A program made the translations under genes and the position numbers. Below are positions 8,190 to 16,520 of a DNA stretch of 64,000 nt, piece by piece. The notes beneath the pieces were generated by a model. The model searched no databases. It worked only from the letters and a program-made list of their open reading frames with translations, and was not told where the DNA came from. The DNA is from Micromonospora radicis (GTDB lineage Bacteria > Actinomycetota > Actinomycetes > Mycobacteriales > Micromonosporaceae), in NCBI RefSeq assembly GCF_003583405.1, contig NZ_QXEC01000010.1:124001-188000 (forward strand), written 5' to 3'. The first letter of the stretch is position 1. The number at the start of each line of letters is the position of its first letter.

Positions 8190-8332
8190 CCGCCTGAACA
8201 ACAGCCCCAGCACGGCCGAGCCCGAGGTACAGCGCGATGCCCGGTGGTGTCTGCCGGTACTCCAGGTCGTGCCGGTCGGCGAAGCTCTGGAACTGGGGGT
8301 GGGATCTCCTCGGGTTCCTCGTACCCCGCCAT
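8190..8332 (-). pseudogene. Probable frameshifted small membrane-protein gene
   Basis: A strong Shine-Dalgarno (complement of 8339-8348, GGAAGGAGG) precedes an ATG at 8332 that opens MAGYEEPEEIP. Protein-like sequence then continues in a second frame (FQSFADRHDLEYRQTPPG, then IALYLGLG) and a third frame (SAVLGLLFRR). Together these would make an acidic N-terminus plus one membrane helix. Two single-base frame changes, the first in a C tract near 8297, break it, and the 3' end runs into the cyclase gene. It could also be a chance pattern or an assembly error. Confidence 0.35.
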
Positions 8333-8631
8333 GCCGGCCTCCTTCCGATGGCTACCGGGTCACCGGAGTGCCTCGTTCTGTCCGGCGAGGGCTGGGGTGG
8401 GCGCCCTGGCGCGGCGCGCACAAAAGGACAAAGAGCGCCGCCGCCACCAGCGCCGGCAGCGACCTCGCCGTACGCCGCGCCACAAGGCACTCCCCGAACC
8501 TGGTCCGGACGTGTCACGATTCAGAGCACGGCGTGTGGTTCACGCCGAGGGGGCTGGACGCGGGCGTCGTCGCGCTCGCCTCGACGGACAAGAGCGGGGC
8601 GCGCCGACGGCGCGATGAGGAGGGTGGTCCG
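8333..8631. other. Non-coding stretch upstream of the two-TM protein
   Basis: About 300 bp without a convincing gene on either strand. With the preceding remnant, it makes the 442-bp gap after the cyclase gene. It ends with a clear Shine-Dalgarno (GAGGAGGG at 8618-8625) for the next gene. I see no hairpin or repeat of note. Confidence 0.5.
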
Positions 8632-9480
8632 GTGTCAGCGGGTGGGGCCCGTCGGGGACGGCGGGACAACGGGCTCGACGCGAGCGAGTACGCCGTGGCC
8701 GGCGACGTCGATCCACGCGTCGGCGAGCACCTGCTCGACGTGCTGGCCGCCGGCGGCATCGCCGCCTATCTGCAACCGTCGGCGGATCTGAACCCGGTGA
8801 CCCGCACCACCACGGTGCCGTCCCGTCCGGTCGACCGGCTCTACGTGGACCGCTCGCACCTGAGCACCGCCCGCGACTACCTCAGTCAGCTCGCCGACGA
8901 GGGCGACTCCGGGCGTACCGCGGAACCGGACATCGACGCCGAGTGGGCGCGGATCGTCGCGGGCTTCCACGCGTCGCCCGGCACCGGCGAGCACCCGTGG
9001 CCGGCTGCGGAGGACGTCGAGGAGGAGCCGCCGGGCCGGACCGGCAGCACCGCCACCGCGACCCGACCGGGCGTCGACGAGCCGGCCGGGCCGACCGCGA
9101 CCGACGTACGGCGGTTGCCGTACGCGGCGGACGTCTCCGGTGTCTCGGTGGGCCGGGGCCCGCGTGACGGCGAGGGGCCCTCCCTGCTGGAGGGGCTGGA
9201 CACCTTCGGCAACGACCTGCCCGACGATCCCGACGCGGAGGAGGGCTACGTTCCGCCGCCGCCTCCGCCGCTGCCCCGGGTGTCGAAGTACGCGGTGGCC
9301 GGGGTACTGGCCGTGGTGCTCGGCTTCACGTTGTTCCTCTTCCCCGACCTGCTCCCCGCCGACCAGGGGGTGGTGACGCTGCTCGGGTTCACCAGCATCC
9401 TGGCCGGTTTCGTCACGCTGGTGTGGCGGCTGCGCCCCGGCGACGAGGAGCGGGATCCCGACGACGGGGCGGTCGTCTGA
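8632..9480 (+). CDS. Two-TM membrane protein with N-terminal cytoplasmic domain (DUF308-like)
   Basis: A 282-aa protein starting at GTG 8632, which has GAGGAGGG 7 nt upstream. Residues of about 15-90 form a small alpha/beta domain (VDPRVGEHLLDVLAAGGIAA, then a VDRLYVDRSHL strand) resembling the DUF2007-type putative signal-transducing fold. Residues 100-215 are acidic, Pro/Gly-rich and probably disordered, ending in a run of prolines. Two transmembrane helices close the protein (about 219-240 and 245-265), with a charged tail. Actinobacterial relatives tend to be named DUF308 proteins. Function unknown. Confidence 0.7.
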   Translation: MSAGGARRGRRDNGLDASEYAVAGDVDPRVGEHLLDVLAAGGIAAYLQPSADLNPVTRTTTVPSRPVDRLYVDRSHLSTARDYLSQLADEGDSGRTAEPDIDAEWARIVAGFHASPGTGEHPWPAAEDVEEEPPGRTGSTATATRPGVDEPAGPTATDVRRLPYAADVSGVSVGRGPRDGEGPSLLEGLDTFGNDLPDDPDAEEGYVPPPPPPLPRVSKYAVAGVLAVVLGFTLFLFPDLLPADQGVVTLLGFTSILAGFVTLVWRLRPGDEERDPDDGAVV

Positions 9481-9531
9481 GTCACGGCGCAGGGTAGCCG
9501 CCCGGATACCGGGACGCGGACCGCCCGCGCG

Positions 9532-9547
9532 CGGGCGCGTAACAGTG
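9532..9547. terminator. 16-bp GC palindrome after the two-TM gene
   Basis: A perfect 16-bp palindrome (CGCCCGCG and its complement) 52 bp past the stop codon. It may terminate that transcript, although with no loop it could equally be an operator. Confidence 0.35.
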
Positions 9548-9555
9548 GTGTAACT

Positions 9556-9566
9556 TACTGTCAGTA
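9556..9566. promoter_or_regulatory. TACTG-T-CAGTA palindrome upstream of otsA
   Basis: A perfect 11-bp dyad lies in the one AT-richer patch before otsA, about 80 bp upstream of its start. Position and symmetry suggest an operator or promoter element; nothing identifies the binding protein. Confidence 0.35.
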
Positions 9567-9646
9567 GGAATACCGCAGTACGTCACTTCACCCCCTGGCT
9601 GCCCGGTTGTTCCTTTCTCAGGGCGGTCACTCCCCTGCTGATCGGA

Positions 9647-11071
9647 ATGCCCGAGATGCGACAGAGCTCCCTCGTAGTTGTGGCAAATCGCCTCCCCGTC
9701 AACGACAACGTGGCGCTCGACGGCGCCTGCGAGTGGCGCCGCAGCCCCGGTGGGCTGGTGAGCGCGTTACACCCACTGTTACGACACACCCCGGCGACCT
9801 GGGTCGGCTGGGCCGGCGGCACCGGTCCCGCGCCTACCCTGCCCGACGTCGACGGGGTACGCATGCACACCGTGCCGCTGACCGGTGACGACCTGCGTGA
9901 CCACTACGAGGGCTTCGCCAACGCGACGCTCTGGCCGATCTACCACGACGCGGTGGAACAGCCGGAGCACCACCGCCGCTGGTGGGACGCCTACCAGCGG
10001 GTCAACCAGCGGTTCGCCGACGCGACCGCGGAGGTCGCCGAGCCGGGTGCGGTGGTCTGGGTGCAGGACTACCACCTGCAGCTGGTGCCGGGGCTGCTCC
10101 GGGCCATGCGACCGGACCTGCGGATCGGCTTCTTCCTGCACGTGCCGTTCCCGCCGCCGGAGTTGTTCATGCAGCTGCCCCGCCGGGCCGAACTGCTGCG
10201 CGGAATGCTCGGCGCGGACCTGGTCGGCTTCCAGCGGGCCCAGGCCGCGCACAACTTCGCCCAACTGGTGACCAAGGTGCTCGGCCTGCCGGCCACGGAC
10301 CGGCGGATCGGGGTCGACGACCGGATGGTGCGCATCGGCGCGTTCCCGGTCTCCATCGACACCGCCGAGATGTCCGCGCTGGCCAGTCGCCCGGAGGTCG
10401 CCGACCGGGCGCGCCGGCTGCGCCACGATCTCGGCAGTCCGGAACAGGTGATCCTCAGCGTCGACCGGATGGACTACACCAAGGGCATCGAGCAGCGACT
10501 CAAGGCGTACAGCGAGTTGCTCACCGACGGGCACGTCAAGGTCCGCGACACGGTACTGGTGCAGGTGGCGGTCCCCAGCCGGGAGCGGGTCGGCCAGTAC
10601 CAGATCCTGCGTGAGCGGGTCGAGCGGGAGGTCGGGCGGATCAACGGGGAGTTCGGCCGGGTGGGCGAGCCGGCGATCCACTACCTCACCCAGCCGTTCG
10701 ACCGGGCCGAACTGGCCGCGCTCTACCGGGTCGCCGACGTGATGGCGGTGACCCCGCTGCGCGACGGGATGAACCTGGTCGCCAAGGAGTACGTGGCCGC
10801 CCGGGTGGACGACGCGGGCGCGCTGCTGCTCAGCGAGTTCGCCGGTGCCGCCGCCGAGTTGCCGCAGGCGTACCTGGTCAACCCGCACGACCTGGAGGGG
10901 CTCAAGCAGGGCCTGCTCGCGGCGTTGCGCGCCGAACCCGCCGATGTGCAGGAGCGGATGCGGGCCATGCGGGCGCACCTGCGCGAGCACGACATCCGCG
11001 CCTGGGCCCGCTCCTATCTGTCCACCCTGGACCAGAGTGGGTCGCTGCTCAGCCGCCTCACCGGCGGCTGA
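9647..11071 (+). CDS. otsA: Trehalose-6-phosphate synthase
   Basis: GT20 glycosyltransferase joining a nucleotide-glucose donor to glucose-6-phosphate to give trehalose-6-phosphate, first step of OtsA-OtsB trehalose synthesis. The 474 residues include VVANRLPV at the N-terminus, [13 protein letters not shown], the donor-loop region [25 protein letters not shown], and the sugar-nucleotide site [15 protein letters not shown]. The usual [15 protein letters not shown] lies near the C-terminus. No OtsB phosphatase is adjacent. The ATG at 9647 has no good Shine-Dalgarno; the ATG at 9656 is an alternative. Trehalose serves as compatible solute and carbon store in actinomycetes. Confidence 0.95.
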   Translation: MPEMRQSSLVVVANRLPVNDNVALDGACEWRRSPGGLVSALHPLLRHTPATWVGWAGGTGPAPTLPDVDGVRMHTVPLTGDDLRDHYEGFANATLWPIYHDAVEQPEHHRRWWDAYQRVNQRFADATAEVAEPGAVVWVQDYHLQLVPGLLRAMRPDLRIGFFLHVPFPPPELFMQLPRRAELLRGMLGADLVGFQRAQAAHNFAQLVTKVLGLPATDRRIGVDDRMVRIGAFPVSIDTAEMSALASRPEVADRARRLRHDLGSPEQVILSVDRMDYTKGIEQRLKAYSELLTDGHVKVRDTVLVQVAVPSRERVGQYQILRERVEREVGRINGEFGRVGEPAIHYLTQPFDRAELAALYRVADVMAVTPLRDGMNLVAKEYVAARVDDAGALLLSEFAGAAAELPQAYLVNPHDLEGLKQGLLAALRAEPADVQERMRAMRAHLREHDIRAWARSYLSTLDQSGSLLSRLTGG

Positions 11072-11126
11072 GCAACCCGGCCCGCCGCCCGGCGGCTCGG
11101 TGCCGCCCGGTTTCGCCGCCGGTGGC

Positions 11127-11960
11127 TCAGGGGCGGTCGGCGCGGGCCGGGGCCTTGACCAGCCAGTCGAGGATGGCGTCGATCGGCTCCCGCCAGCGGG
11201 CGTCGAGCATCAGGTCGTGCCCCATGCCGGGGAAGAGCAACGGGGCCGAGCCGTACCGGCGGGCGGCGCGGGTCAGCGCCGAGGCGGGCACCACCCGGTC
11301 GTCCGGGCTGCCCAACACCAGCACCGGCGGCCGACCGACCGCCGGCTCCGGGTCGGCGCCGGTCAACAACTGCCACTGGGCGCGTCGGGCGGCCCGACCC
11401 AGCCGCGCGGTGTACCGCCGGGCGTCGGCGTCGGGCAGTTCCCGGCTGAACAACTGGCGCCGGTGCAACCGCAGCCCACCGCCGAACACCGCCGGCAGGG
11501 TGCCGAACGGGTGGTGCACCAGCGCGGCGCCGAGGGTGGCCCAGCCGCCGAGCACCGGTGCCACCAGCACCGCCGCGCGGGCCGGGTAGCGGGCCAGGGC
11601 GTGCGCCACCACCAGGGCCCCGGCGCCGTGGCCCACCAGCACCGCCTGCCGCGGCAGGCTCGCCGCCACCTGGGTCACGTCGTGGGCGTACGCCCGCAGG
11701 TCCGCCTCTGGTGCGGAGGCGCTGCCGCCGTGCCCGCGCAGGCTCACGGCGTACGCCGGGAAGCCCCGGGAGGCGGCGTGGCCGAGCCAGTGCTCGGCGT
11801 ACGCCCAGGCGCCGTGGCCGAAGCCGGGTACGAACAGCAGCGGCGGCTGGCCCTCCTCCAGCTCCGGGGTGGCGCTGAGCACCTCGCGCCGGACCGGCCG
11901 GACCGGGCGGGCCCACTCCCAGTTCCGCAGCACCCGCGTCCGCTCGCTCAACTCGGTCAC
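11127..11960 (-). CDS. Alpha/beta-hydrolase-fold protein lacking the nucleophile serine
   Basis: A 277-aa alpha/beta hydrolase. The oxyanion region LLFVPGFGHGAWAY, the strand VSLRGHGGS, the acid loop GSPDDRVVP and the histidine loop FPGMGHDLML are all in place. The nucleophile elbow, however, reads VGHGAGALV, with Gly112 where the catalytic Ser belongs (codon GGC). Hydrolysis by the standard mechanism is therefore unlikely; a binding role or a shifted mechanism is possible. Its GTG overlaps the TGA of the upstream monooxygenase (GTGA), so the two are translated together. The N-terminus contains the LSERTR string also seen in a mini-ORF at 53435. Confidence 0.8.
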   Translation of the reverse strand: MTELSERTRVLRNWEWARPVRPVRREVLSATPELEEGQPPLLFVPGFGHGAWAYAEHWLGHAASRGFPAYAVSLRGHGGSASAPEADLRAYAHDVTQVAASLPRQAVLVGHGAGALVVAHALARYPARAAVLVAPVLGGWATLGAALVHHPFGTLPAVFGGGLRLHRRQLFSRELPDADARRYTARLGRAARRAQWQLLTGADPEPAVGRPPVLVLGSPDDRVVPASALTRAARRYGSAPLLFPGMGHDLMLDARWREPIDAILDWLVKAPARADRP

Positions 11961-13363
11961 TTGCCCTCCAGGTCGCGCAGCGCACGCTCCAGGGCGCGCA
12001 GGTAGTCGACGTGGCCCACCTCGAACCAGTGCCGGGTGGAGTCCTCGACCCGGCCCGAGTAGCGCTCCCCCGCCCCGGCGCTGACCCGGGCGGCGAAGGC
12101 CGCGGCCCGGTCGGGTCGGGTCGCGCGCAGCCGCAGCAGCCGGGCGAACAGCACCGCCTGCCAGTGCGACAGCGGGAAGAGTCCGGAGTCCGGCTGCACC
12201 AGGCCGGTCACCGCGAGGGTCGGATGATCGGGGACGAAGGCGTTGAGCCACAGCCGGGGTCGGCCCACCCCCGCGTCGTCGCCGAGGATCTTCGCGTCGA
12301 GGAACTCGAAGCGCGGCAGGTAGCCGGTGGCGAAGACGACCAGGTCCGGGTCGATCTGCCGGCCGTCGGTCAGCTCCACCGCGTGGGCGTGGAACCGCGC
12401 GACGTCCGGCACCGGGGTGATGTCGCCGTGCCCGACGTGGTAGACGAGTTGGCTGTTCGCGATCGGGTGGGTCTCGTACACCCGGTGGTCGGGCTCGGGC
12501 AGGCCGAACCGGGTCAGGTCGCCGACGGTCAGCCGCAGCGTGCGGTGGTAGAGCCACTGCCGCAGCCGCAGCGGCACCCGCAGTGCCAGCAGGGTGTCGT
12601 TGACCTGGTCGGCGGGGCGACCGAAGACGTACTTCGGGGCGTACCAGTAGCCCCGGCGGGTGGAGTGCCAGCAGCGCGACGCCTGCTGCGCGGCCTCCAC
12701 CGCGAGGTCACAGCCGGTGTTGCCGGCCCCCACCACCAGCACCCGCTTGCCGCGTAGCTGCGCCGGGTCCTTGTACGACGAGGCGTGCATGACCTCGCCG
12801 CGGTACTCCTCCAGGCCGTCGTAGCGGGGCAGCTTCGGCGACCAGTTGTGCCCGTTGGCGATCACCACGGCGGCGTACCGGGAGGTGCGCTCGGGGCCGT
12901 AGCCGCCGGTGCTGCGGGTGCTGACGTCCCACCGGTCACCGGCGACCGGCTCGACGCGGACCACCTCGGTGCCGAACCAGATGTGCCGGCGCAGGTCGAA
13001 GTGGTCGGCGTAGCGCTCGAAGTAGGACAGCACCCGGCTGTGGTGCGGGTAGTCCGGCCAGTCGTCGGGCATCGGGAAGTCGGGGAACTGGGTGAACGGC
13101 CGCGACGAGATCAGGTGGGTGCTGGCGTACACCGGGCTGCGGTCGTGGCGCCAGTTCCAGGCGCCGCCGACGCCGGTCTCGCGCTCGTAGCAGTCGACGC
13201 CGAAGCCGTGCTCGGCAAGGTTCTTCACGGCGGTCAGGCCACTGGCTCCGGCGCCGATGACACAGACGGTGTCGCCCCGGTCGGAGACCGGGCGGCCGTC
13301 ACTGCTGCGGGCGAGCGTGGTCGTCTCCGGATCGGGCCGGCCGTGCTCGGTGGGGGTGGACAC
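11957..13363 (-). CDS. Flavin-containing monooxygenase-like NAD(P)/FAD oxidoreductase
   Basis: A 468-aa class B flavoprotein monooxygenase. The FAD-binding Rossmann motif VIGAGASGLTAVKNL is near residue 38. The FMO-type fingerprint is YRGEVMHASSY, and a second Rossmann motif VVGAGNTGCDLAVEAA binds NADPH. FATGYLPRF marks the C-terminal FAD contact. The GTG start at 13363 has GAAGGAG at good distance; longer open frames upstream have no support. The substrate could be an N/S nucleophile or a ketone (Baeyer-Villiger) and cannot be told from sequence. It forms an overlapping operon with a hydrolase-fold partner. Confidence 0.85.
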   Translation of the reverse strand: MSTPTEHGRPDPETTTLARSSDGRPVSDRGDTVCVIGAGASGLTAVKNLAEHGFGVDCYERETGVGGAWNWRHDRSPVYASTHLISSRPFTQFPDFPMPDDWPDYPHHSRVLSYFERYADHFDLRRHIWFGTEVVRVEPVAGDRWDVSTRSTGGYGPERTSRYAAVVIANGHNWSPKLPRYDGLEEYRGEVMHASSYKDPAQLRGKRVLVVGAGNTGCDLAVEAAQQASRCWHSTRRGYWYAPKYVFGRPADQVNDTLLALRVPLRLRQWLYHRTLRLTVGDLTRFGLPEPDHRVYETHPIANSQLVYHVGHGDITPVPDVARFHAHAVELTDGRQIDPDLVVFATGYLPRFEFLDAKILGDDAGVGRPRLWLNAFVPDHPTLAVTGLVQPDSGLFPLSHWQAVLFARLLRLRATRPDRAAAFAARVSAGAGERYSGRVEDSTRHWFEVGHVDYLRALERALRDLEGK

Positions 13364-13455
13364 CGGGGATCTCCTTCGTCTCGGCACGAGTGCCGGGTCG
13401 CGCGAAATCCTCTCCACATCCGGGCGGGTTGTCCAGTCCGGCAGGCCCCCGCCGG

Positions 13456-14160
13456 TCAGTCGGCAGCGGGCAGGAGCAGGTCGACCAGGATCGGAAAGTG
13501 GTCGCTGGCGCGGCGGGTCAGCGGCGTGTCCAGCACGTCGTAGTCGACCACCGTGATCCGCGGGTCGACGAAGAGCGCGTCGATGCGCCGCCGCGGGTTG
13601 GCGCAGGAGTAGGTGAGCCGGTCGGCCCGGTCGGCCGTCACCGCCGCGTCGGTGAGTCCCGCGGCGACGGTGGTCCACGCCGGACCGCCCGGTTCCTCGT
13701 TGAGGTCGGCCGCGGCGATCACCGGGAACGGCGCGGCGGCCAGCTCCCGCTTGAACAGTTCCGCCTGGCCGGGCCGCTCGACCGGGTCGGTGGCCAGGTG
13801 CGATCCGGCCACCGTGAACCGCGCGCCCGACTCCACCGCGCAGTCGGCGTACGCGGCACCACGCAGGTGCCGGCCGGGGGTGAGCGGGAACCGCCCGCAC
13901 CGGGTGTCGGTCACCCGCACCCGCAGGCTGGTCAGCAGCAGGTTGCCCAGCGACGGCAGGCCACCGGCGGCGACCACCATGCCGACCGAGGCGGCCAGCG
14001 CGGCCGACTTCTCCCGCCAGCGGAACCGGCGCGGTCCCTCCTGGACGATCAGCACGTCGGGCGTGACCTGCCGGACCGCCTCGGCCAGCGCGGCGGTGTC
14101 GTCGCGCTGGCCGTGGACGTTGTACGACACGACGCGCAGCGGCACGCCGGTGTCGGTCAC
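13456..14160 (-). CDS. Endonuclease/exonuclease/phosphatase-family protein
   Basis: A 234-aa EEP-fold metal-dependent phosphodiesterase. Characteristic segments are VVSYNVHGQ at the start (metal/substrate Asn), DVLIVQEGPRR (metal Glu), AGSHLA, the catalytic AAADLNEEPG, IDALFV and the terminal SDHFPIL with the general-base His. No signal peptide is apparent. The substrate could be nucleic acid, an inositol phosphate or a sphingomyelin-like lipid; sequence does not decide. GTG 14160 lies 1 nt after the stop of the upstream ROK kinase, so the pair is an operon. Confidence 0.85.
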   Translation of the reverse strand: MTDTGVPLRVVSYNVHGQRDDTAALAEAVRQVTPDVLIVQEGPRRFRWREKSAALAASVGMVVAAGGLPSLGNLLLTSLRVRVTDTRCGRFPLTPGRHLRGAAYADCAVESGARFTVAGSHLATDPVERPGQAELFKRELAAAPFPVIAAADLNEEPGGPAWTTVAAGLTDAAVTADRADRLTYSCANPRRRIDALFVDPRITVVDYDVLDTPLTRRASDHFPILVDLLLPAAD

Positions 14161-14161
14161 C

Positions 14162-15109
14162 TCAGATCCGCCGGGCCAGGTCGGCGGCGCCGATGACCCC
14201 GGCGGAGTTGCCCAGCTCGGCGGGGCGGATCTCGGCCACCGGCAGCCGGCTGCGCTGGGCGAGCGCCTCGGTGTAGGACCGGCGGGTCGGCCCCATCAGC
14301 AGGTCACCGGCGTCGATGACGCCACCACCGACGACGAGCACCTGCGGGTCGAGGATCTGCGCCATGTCCGCCAGGCTGGTGCCGAGCCAGCGCCCGACCT
14401 GGGCGAACGCCTCGGCGGAGACGGGGTCGCCGCCCTTGGCCGCGGCGGTCACCATCGGCCCGGTGATCGCCTCCGCCTCGCCGTCGGCCAGCTCCAGCAG
14501 GGCGGTGGCCCGGTGCGGTTCCTGGCGGGCGGCGGCGCGGGCGAAGCGGACCAGGGCGCTGCCGCTGGCGTACTGCTCGATGCAGCCCAACCGGCCGCAG
14601 CCGCACTGGTGCCCGTCCGGGACGGTGAGCATGTGGCCCAGTTCGGCGGCGATGCCGTTGGCCCCGCGCACCAGAGCGCCGCCGAGCACGATGCCGCCGC
14701 CGACGCCGGTGCCGATGGTGAACATGACCATCGAGTCGTCGGCGTGCCGGGCGGCGCCGTAGCGGAACTCCGCCCAGGCGGCGACGTTGCCGTCGTTCTC
14801 CACGATCACCGGCAGTCCGACGGCCGCGCTGACGTACGCCCGCAGCGGTTCGTCGCGCCAGGCCAGGTTCGGGGCGAAGAGCACGGTGGAGCGGCTGGCG
14901 TCGATCCAGCCCGCCGCGCCGATGCCGACGGCCTGGATGTCGTGCCCGGTGGCCAGCTCGGTGACCAGCTCGGTGATGACGTCGCGGGTCTTGCCTACGT
15001 CGTCGGCGGGGGTGTCCCGTCGGGTCTGCACCAGCACCGTGCCGGTGTCGTCGACGACACCGCCGGCCACCTTCGTGCCACCCACGTCGACTCCGATGGT
15101 CAGCGTCAC
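14162..15109 (-). CDS. glk: ROK-family glucokinase
   Basis: Phosphorylates glucose to glucose-6-phosphate. The 315-aa protein has the phosphate loop IGVDVGGTKVAGG at the N-terminus, VENDGNVAAWAE with the catalytic Asp, and the nucleotide loop GTGVGGGIV. The ROK zinc motif CGCGRLGCIEQYASG and a C-terminal VVGGGVIDAG follow. GTG 15109 is preferred over an open frame extending 12 codons further, because AGGGGAG lies about 8 nt upstream and the protein then begins VTLTIGVDVGG as relatives do. In Streptomyces this enzyme type (GlkA) also mediates carbon catabolite repression; that role is not shown here. Confidence 0.92.
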   Translation of the reverse strand: MTLTIGVDVGGTKVAGGVVDDTGTVLVQTRRDTPADDVGKTRDVITELVTELATGHDIQAVGIGAAGWIDASRSTVLFAPNLAWRDEPLRAYVSAAVGLPVIVENDGNVAAWAEFRYGAARHADDSMVMFTIGTGVGGGIVLGGALVRGANGIAAELGHMLTVPDGHQCGCGRLGCIEQYASGSALVRFARAAARQEPHRATALLELADGEAEAITGPMVTAAAKGGDPVSAEAFAQVGRWLGTSLADMAQILDPQVLVVGGGVIDAGDLLMGPTRRSYTEALAQRSRLPVAEIRPAELGNSAGVIGAADLARRI

Positions 15110-15180
15110 CGCTGCCACTCCCCTCTGCTGTGCCACCCCGCGCACACCTGCCCTCGCCGGTGGTGCGGGTCGTCCTGAGA

Positions 15181-15855
15181 TCAGGCTCCGTCGCCTGGTG
15201 GGCCCTGTCGTTCGGCGCCGGTGACCGCCGACGCGCCCGCGGTGGGCTCGCCACCCGGTGCGGGCTCTCCGTCGGGCAGTCGTGAGGCGGGCACCACCCG
15301 ACGGTCGTCCGGCGTCCGGTGTCCGGCCGGTGTGGCCGGCCCGGCGGCGTCGACGGGCGCAGCGGCCGGGACGGCGGCGTCCTCCGCCCGGGTCGCGGCG
15401 GACCAGACGTCCCGCTCCGGTGCCGGCTGAGAATCATGCCCGGTCCGGGTCGCCTCGCGCCACACGTGGTCGTCGGCGGGCCGGCCGGCGGTGGGTTCCG
15501 CGGCGGTGTCGGCGGGGGCGAAGGCGCGCAGGAAGCTGGCGAGACCGGCGGCCAGGTCGCCCGCGCCGGTGGCCAGCCGCTCGGCGAACTCCGGGCTGGG
15601 ATCGCGCAGGGCGGCGATTCCCCGACAGACCGGGCAGACACAGCATTCCGCCGTACCGGTGGCCAACCCGGCCGCCGGTGGGCCGGCGGGCTGGCCCGGC
15701 GCGCCGCTGTGACCGAGGACACTCGTCACGATCCCGCCCAGCGGGCCCCAGGTCTCCCCGGCGGGACCGGTTCCGGCCATCCGCGCCGTCGCCAGCAGAG
15801 TGGCGACCAGCCGCTCCGCCTCCTCCCGGGCCGAACCCGGATCCGTTGCACCCAT
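15181..15855 (-). CDS. Hypothetical protein with CxxC pair and Pro/Ala-rich tail
   Basis: A 224-aa protein of unknown function. The N-terminal 100 residues are helical: an amphipathic opening helix, a Gly-rich loop and a CVCPVCRG knuckle that may bind metal. Another helix follows (FAERLATGAGDLAAGLASFL). The last 110 residues are low complexity. Its place between a glucokinase and an SRPBCC protein recalls a conserved actinobacterial neighbourhood; a DUF5304-like assignment is possible but not certain. The ATG is 40 bp downstream of the SRPBCC stop, so co-transcription is likely. Confidence 0.6.
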   Translation of the reverse strand: MGATDPGSAREEAERLVATLLATARMAGTGPAGETWGPLGGIVTSVLGHSGAPGQPAGPPAAGLATGTAECCVCPVCRGIAALRDPSPEFAERLATGAGDLAAGLASFLRAFAPADTAAEPTAGRPADDHVWREATRTGHDSQPAPERDVWSAATRAEDAAVPAAAPVDAAGPATPAGHRTPDDRRVVPASRLPDGEPAPGGEPTAGASAVTGAERQGPPGDGA

Positions 15856-15895
15856 GCTGGGCTCCTCTACCGTGGCGACCGCGCCGCCGGACGCG

Positions 15896-16351
15896 TCACT
15901 GCGCCGAACCAGTTGCTTCTACCCGGCGCTTGAGCTGCTTCAACGCGGCGTCCATGATCATTTTCTCGGCCTTGCGGCGGAACATGCCGAGCATCCCGAC
16001 CGCGAGCTCCACCTCCAGCGTGTACGTCACGGTGGTACCCCCGTCGGCGTTGCCGGCCAGGTCGTACGAACCGCGCTGGAGCTTCTGCATCTTCGAGGGC
16101 GCGACCAGGTGCCACTCGATGTGGGACAGGTCCTCGGCGTAGGCGTACTCGAGGACGTACTCGTCGGCCATCACCCCGGCGTCGAGGACGAACCGGACCT
16201 GACTGGCGTAACCGTCCTCGTACTCCTCGACGACCTCGGCCTCACGTACCGCGTCGGCCCACTCCGGATAGCTCGCGAAGTCGCAGATGACCGCCGCCAC
16301 CTGGTCCGGTGACGCGCCGATGATGATCGACTGGGTGGAGGTGTCCGCCAT
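15896..16351 (-). CDS. SRPBCC/START-fold polyketide-cyclase-like protein
   Basis: A 151-aa single-domain SRPBCC protein with a deep hydrophobic ligand pocket. It begins with the strand TSTQSIIIGASPDQVAAVI, followed by the family helix FASYPEWADAV. It ends with the long C-terminal helix EKMIMDAALKQLKRRVE. The neighbourhood (FadD15 acyl-CoA ligase on the other side of a 169-bp divergent region) matches Rv2185c-Rv2187 of M. tuberculosis and suggests a lipid-related ligand. No catalytic function can be assigned. Confidence 0.82.
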   Translation of the reverse strand: MADTSTQSIIIGASPDQVAAVICDFASYPEWADAVREAEVVEEYEDGYASQVRFVLDAGVMADEYVLEYAYAEDLSHIEWHLVAPSKMQKLQRGSYDLAGNADGGTTVTYTLEVELAVGMLGMFRRKAEKMIMDAALKQLKRRVEATGSAQ

Positions 16352-16383
16352 GGGGGGAGGCTACCCGTACCAGGGTGGGCGTC

Positions 16384-16439
16384 GTGCCGCGCCGCCCACC
16401 TGTGCCGTGCCGCGCCGCCCCACCTGTACTGTGCCGCGG
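16384..16439. repeat. Short 23/24-bp direct repeat in a divergent promoter region
   Basis: Two copies of a unit beginning GTGCCGCGCCGCCC and containing ACCTGT (16384-16406 and 16407-16430) and a third partial copy (16431-16439). The tract lies between divergent SRPBCC and fadD15 genes, so it may affect promoter spacing or bind a regulator. Confidence 0.65.
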
Positions 16440-16520
16440 ACCGCCCGGGCAGGTAGGTTTCGACAGAGCCGACCGCCAGCGGGCGGCCCGTTCGGCCAGT
16501 GCGAGCACGAGGGAGTGCAG

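Noticed and set aside
12011..12757. Plus-strand frame opposite the monooxygenase
   Set aside because: The antisense monooxygenase has full FAD and NADP motifs. The plus frame shows no family pattern and no start signal.
11957..15109. Secondary-metabolite gene cluster suggested by monooxygenase, hydrolase and SRPBCC proteins
   Set aside because: No core synthase, carrier protein or transporter is present. The neighbours are housekeeping genes (glucokinase, fadD15).
16287..16520. N-terminal extension of FadD15 upstream of GTG 16521
   Set aside because: The extra 78 codons read through the divergent repeat-rich region and overlap the SRPBCC gene. The family begins at VREFSVP.
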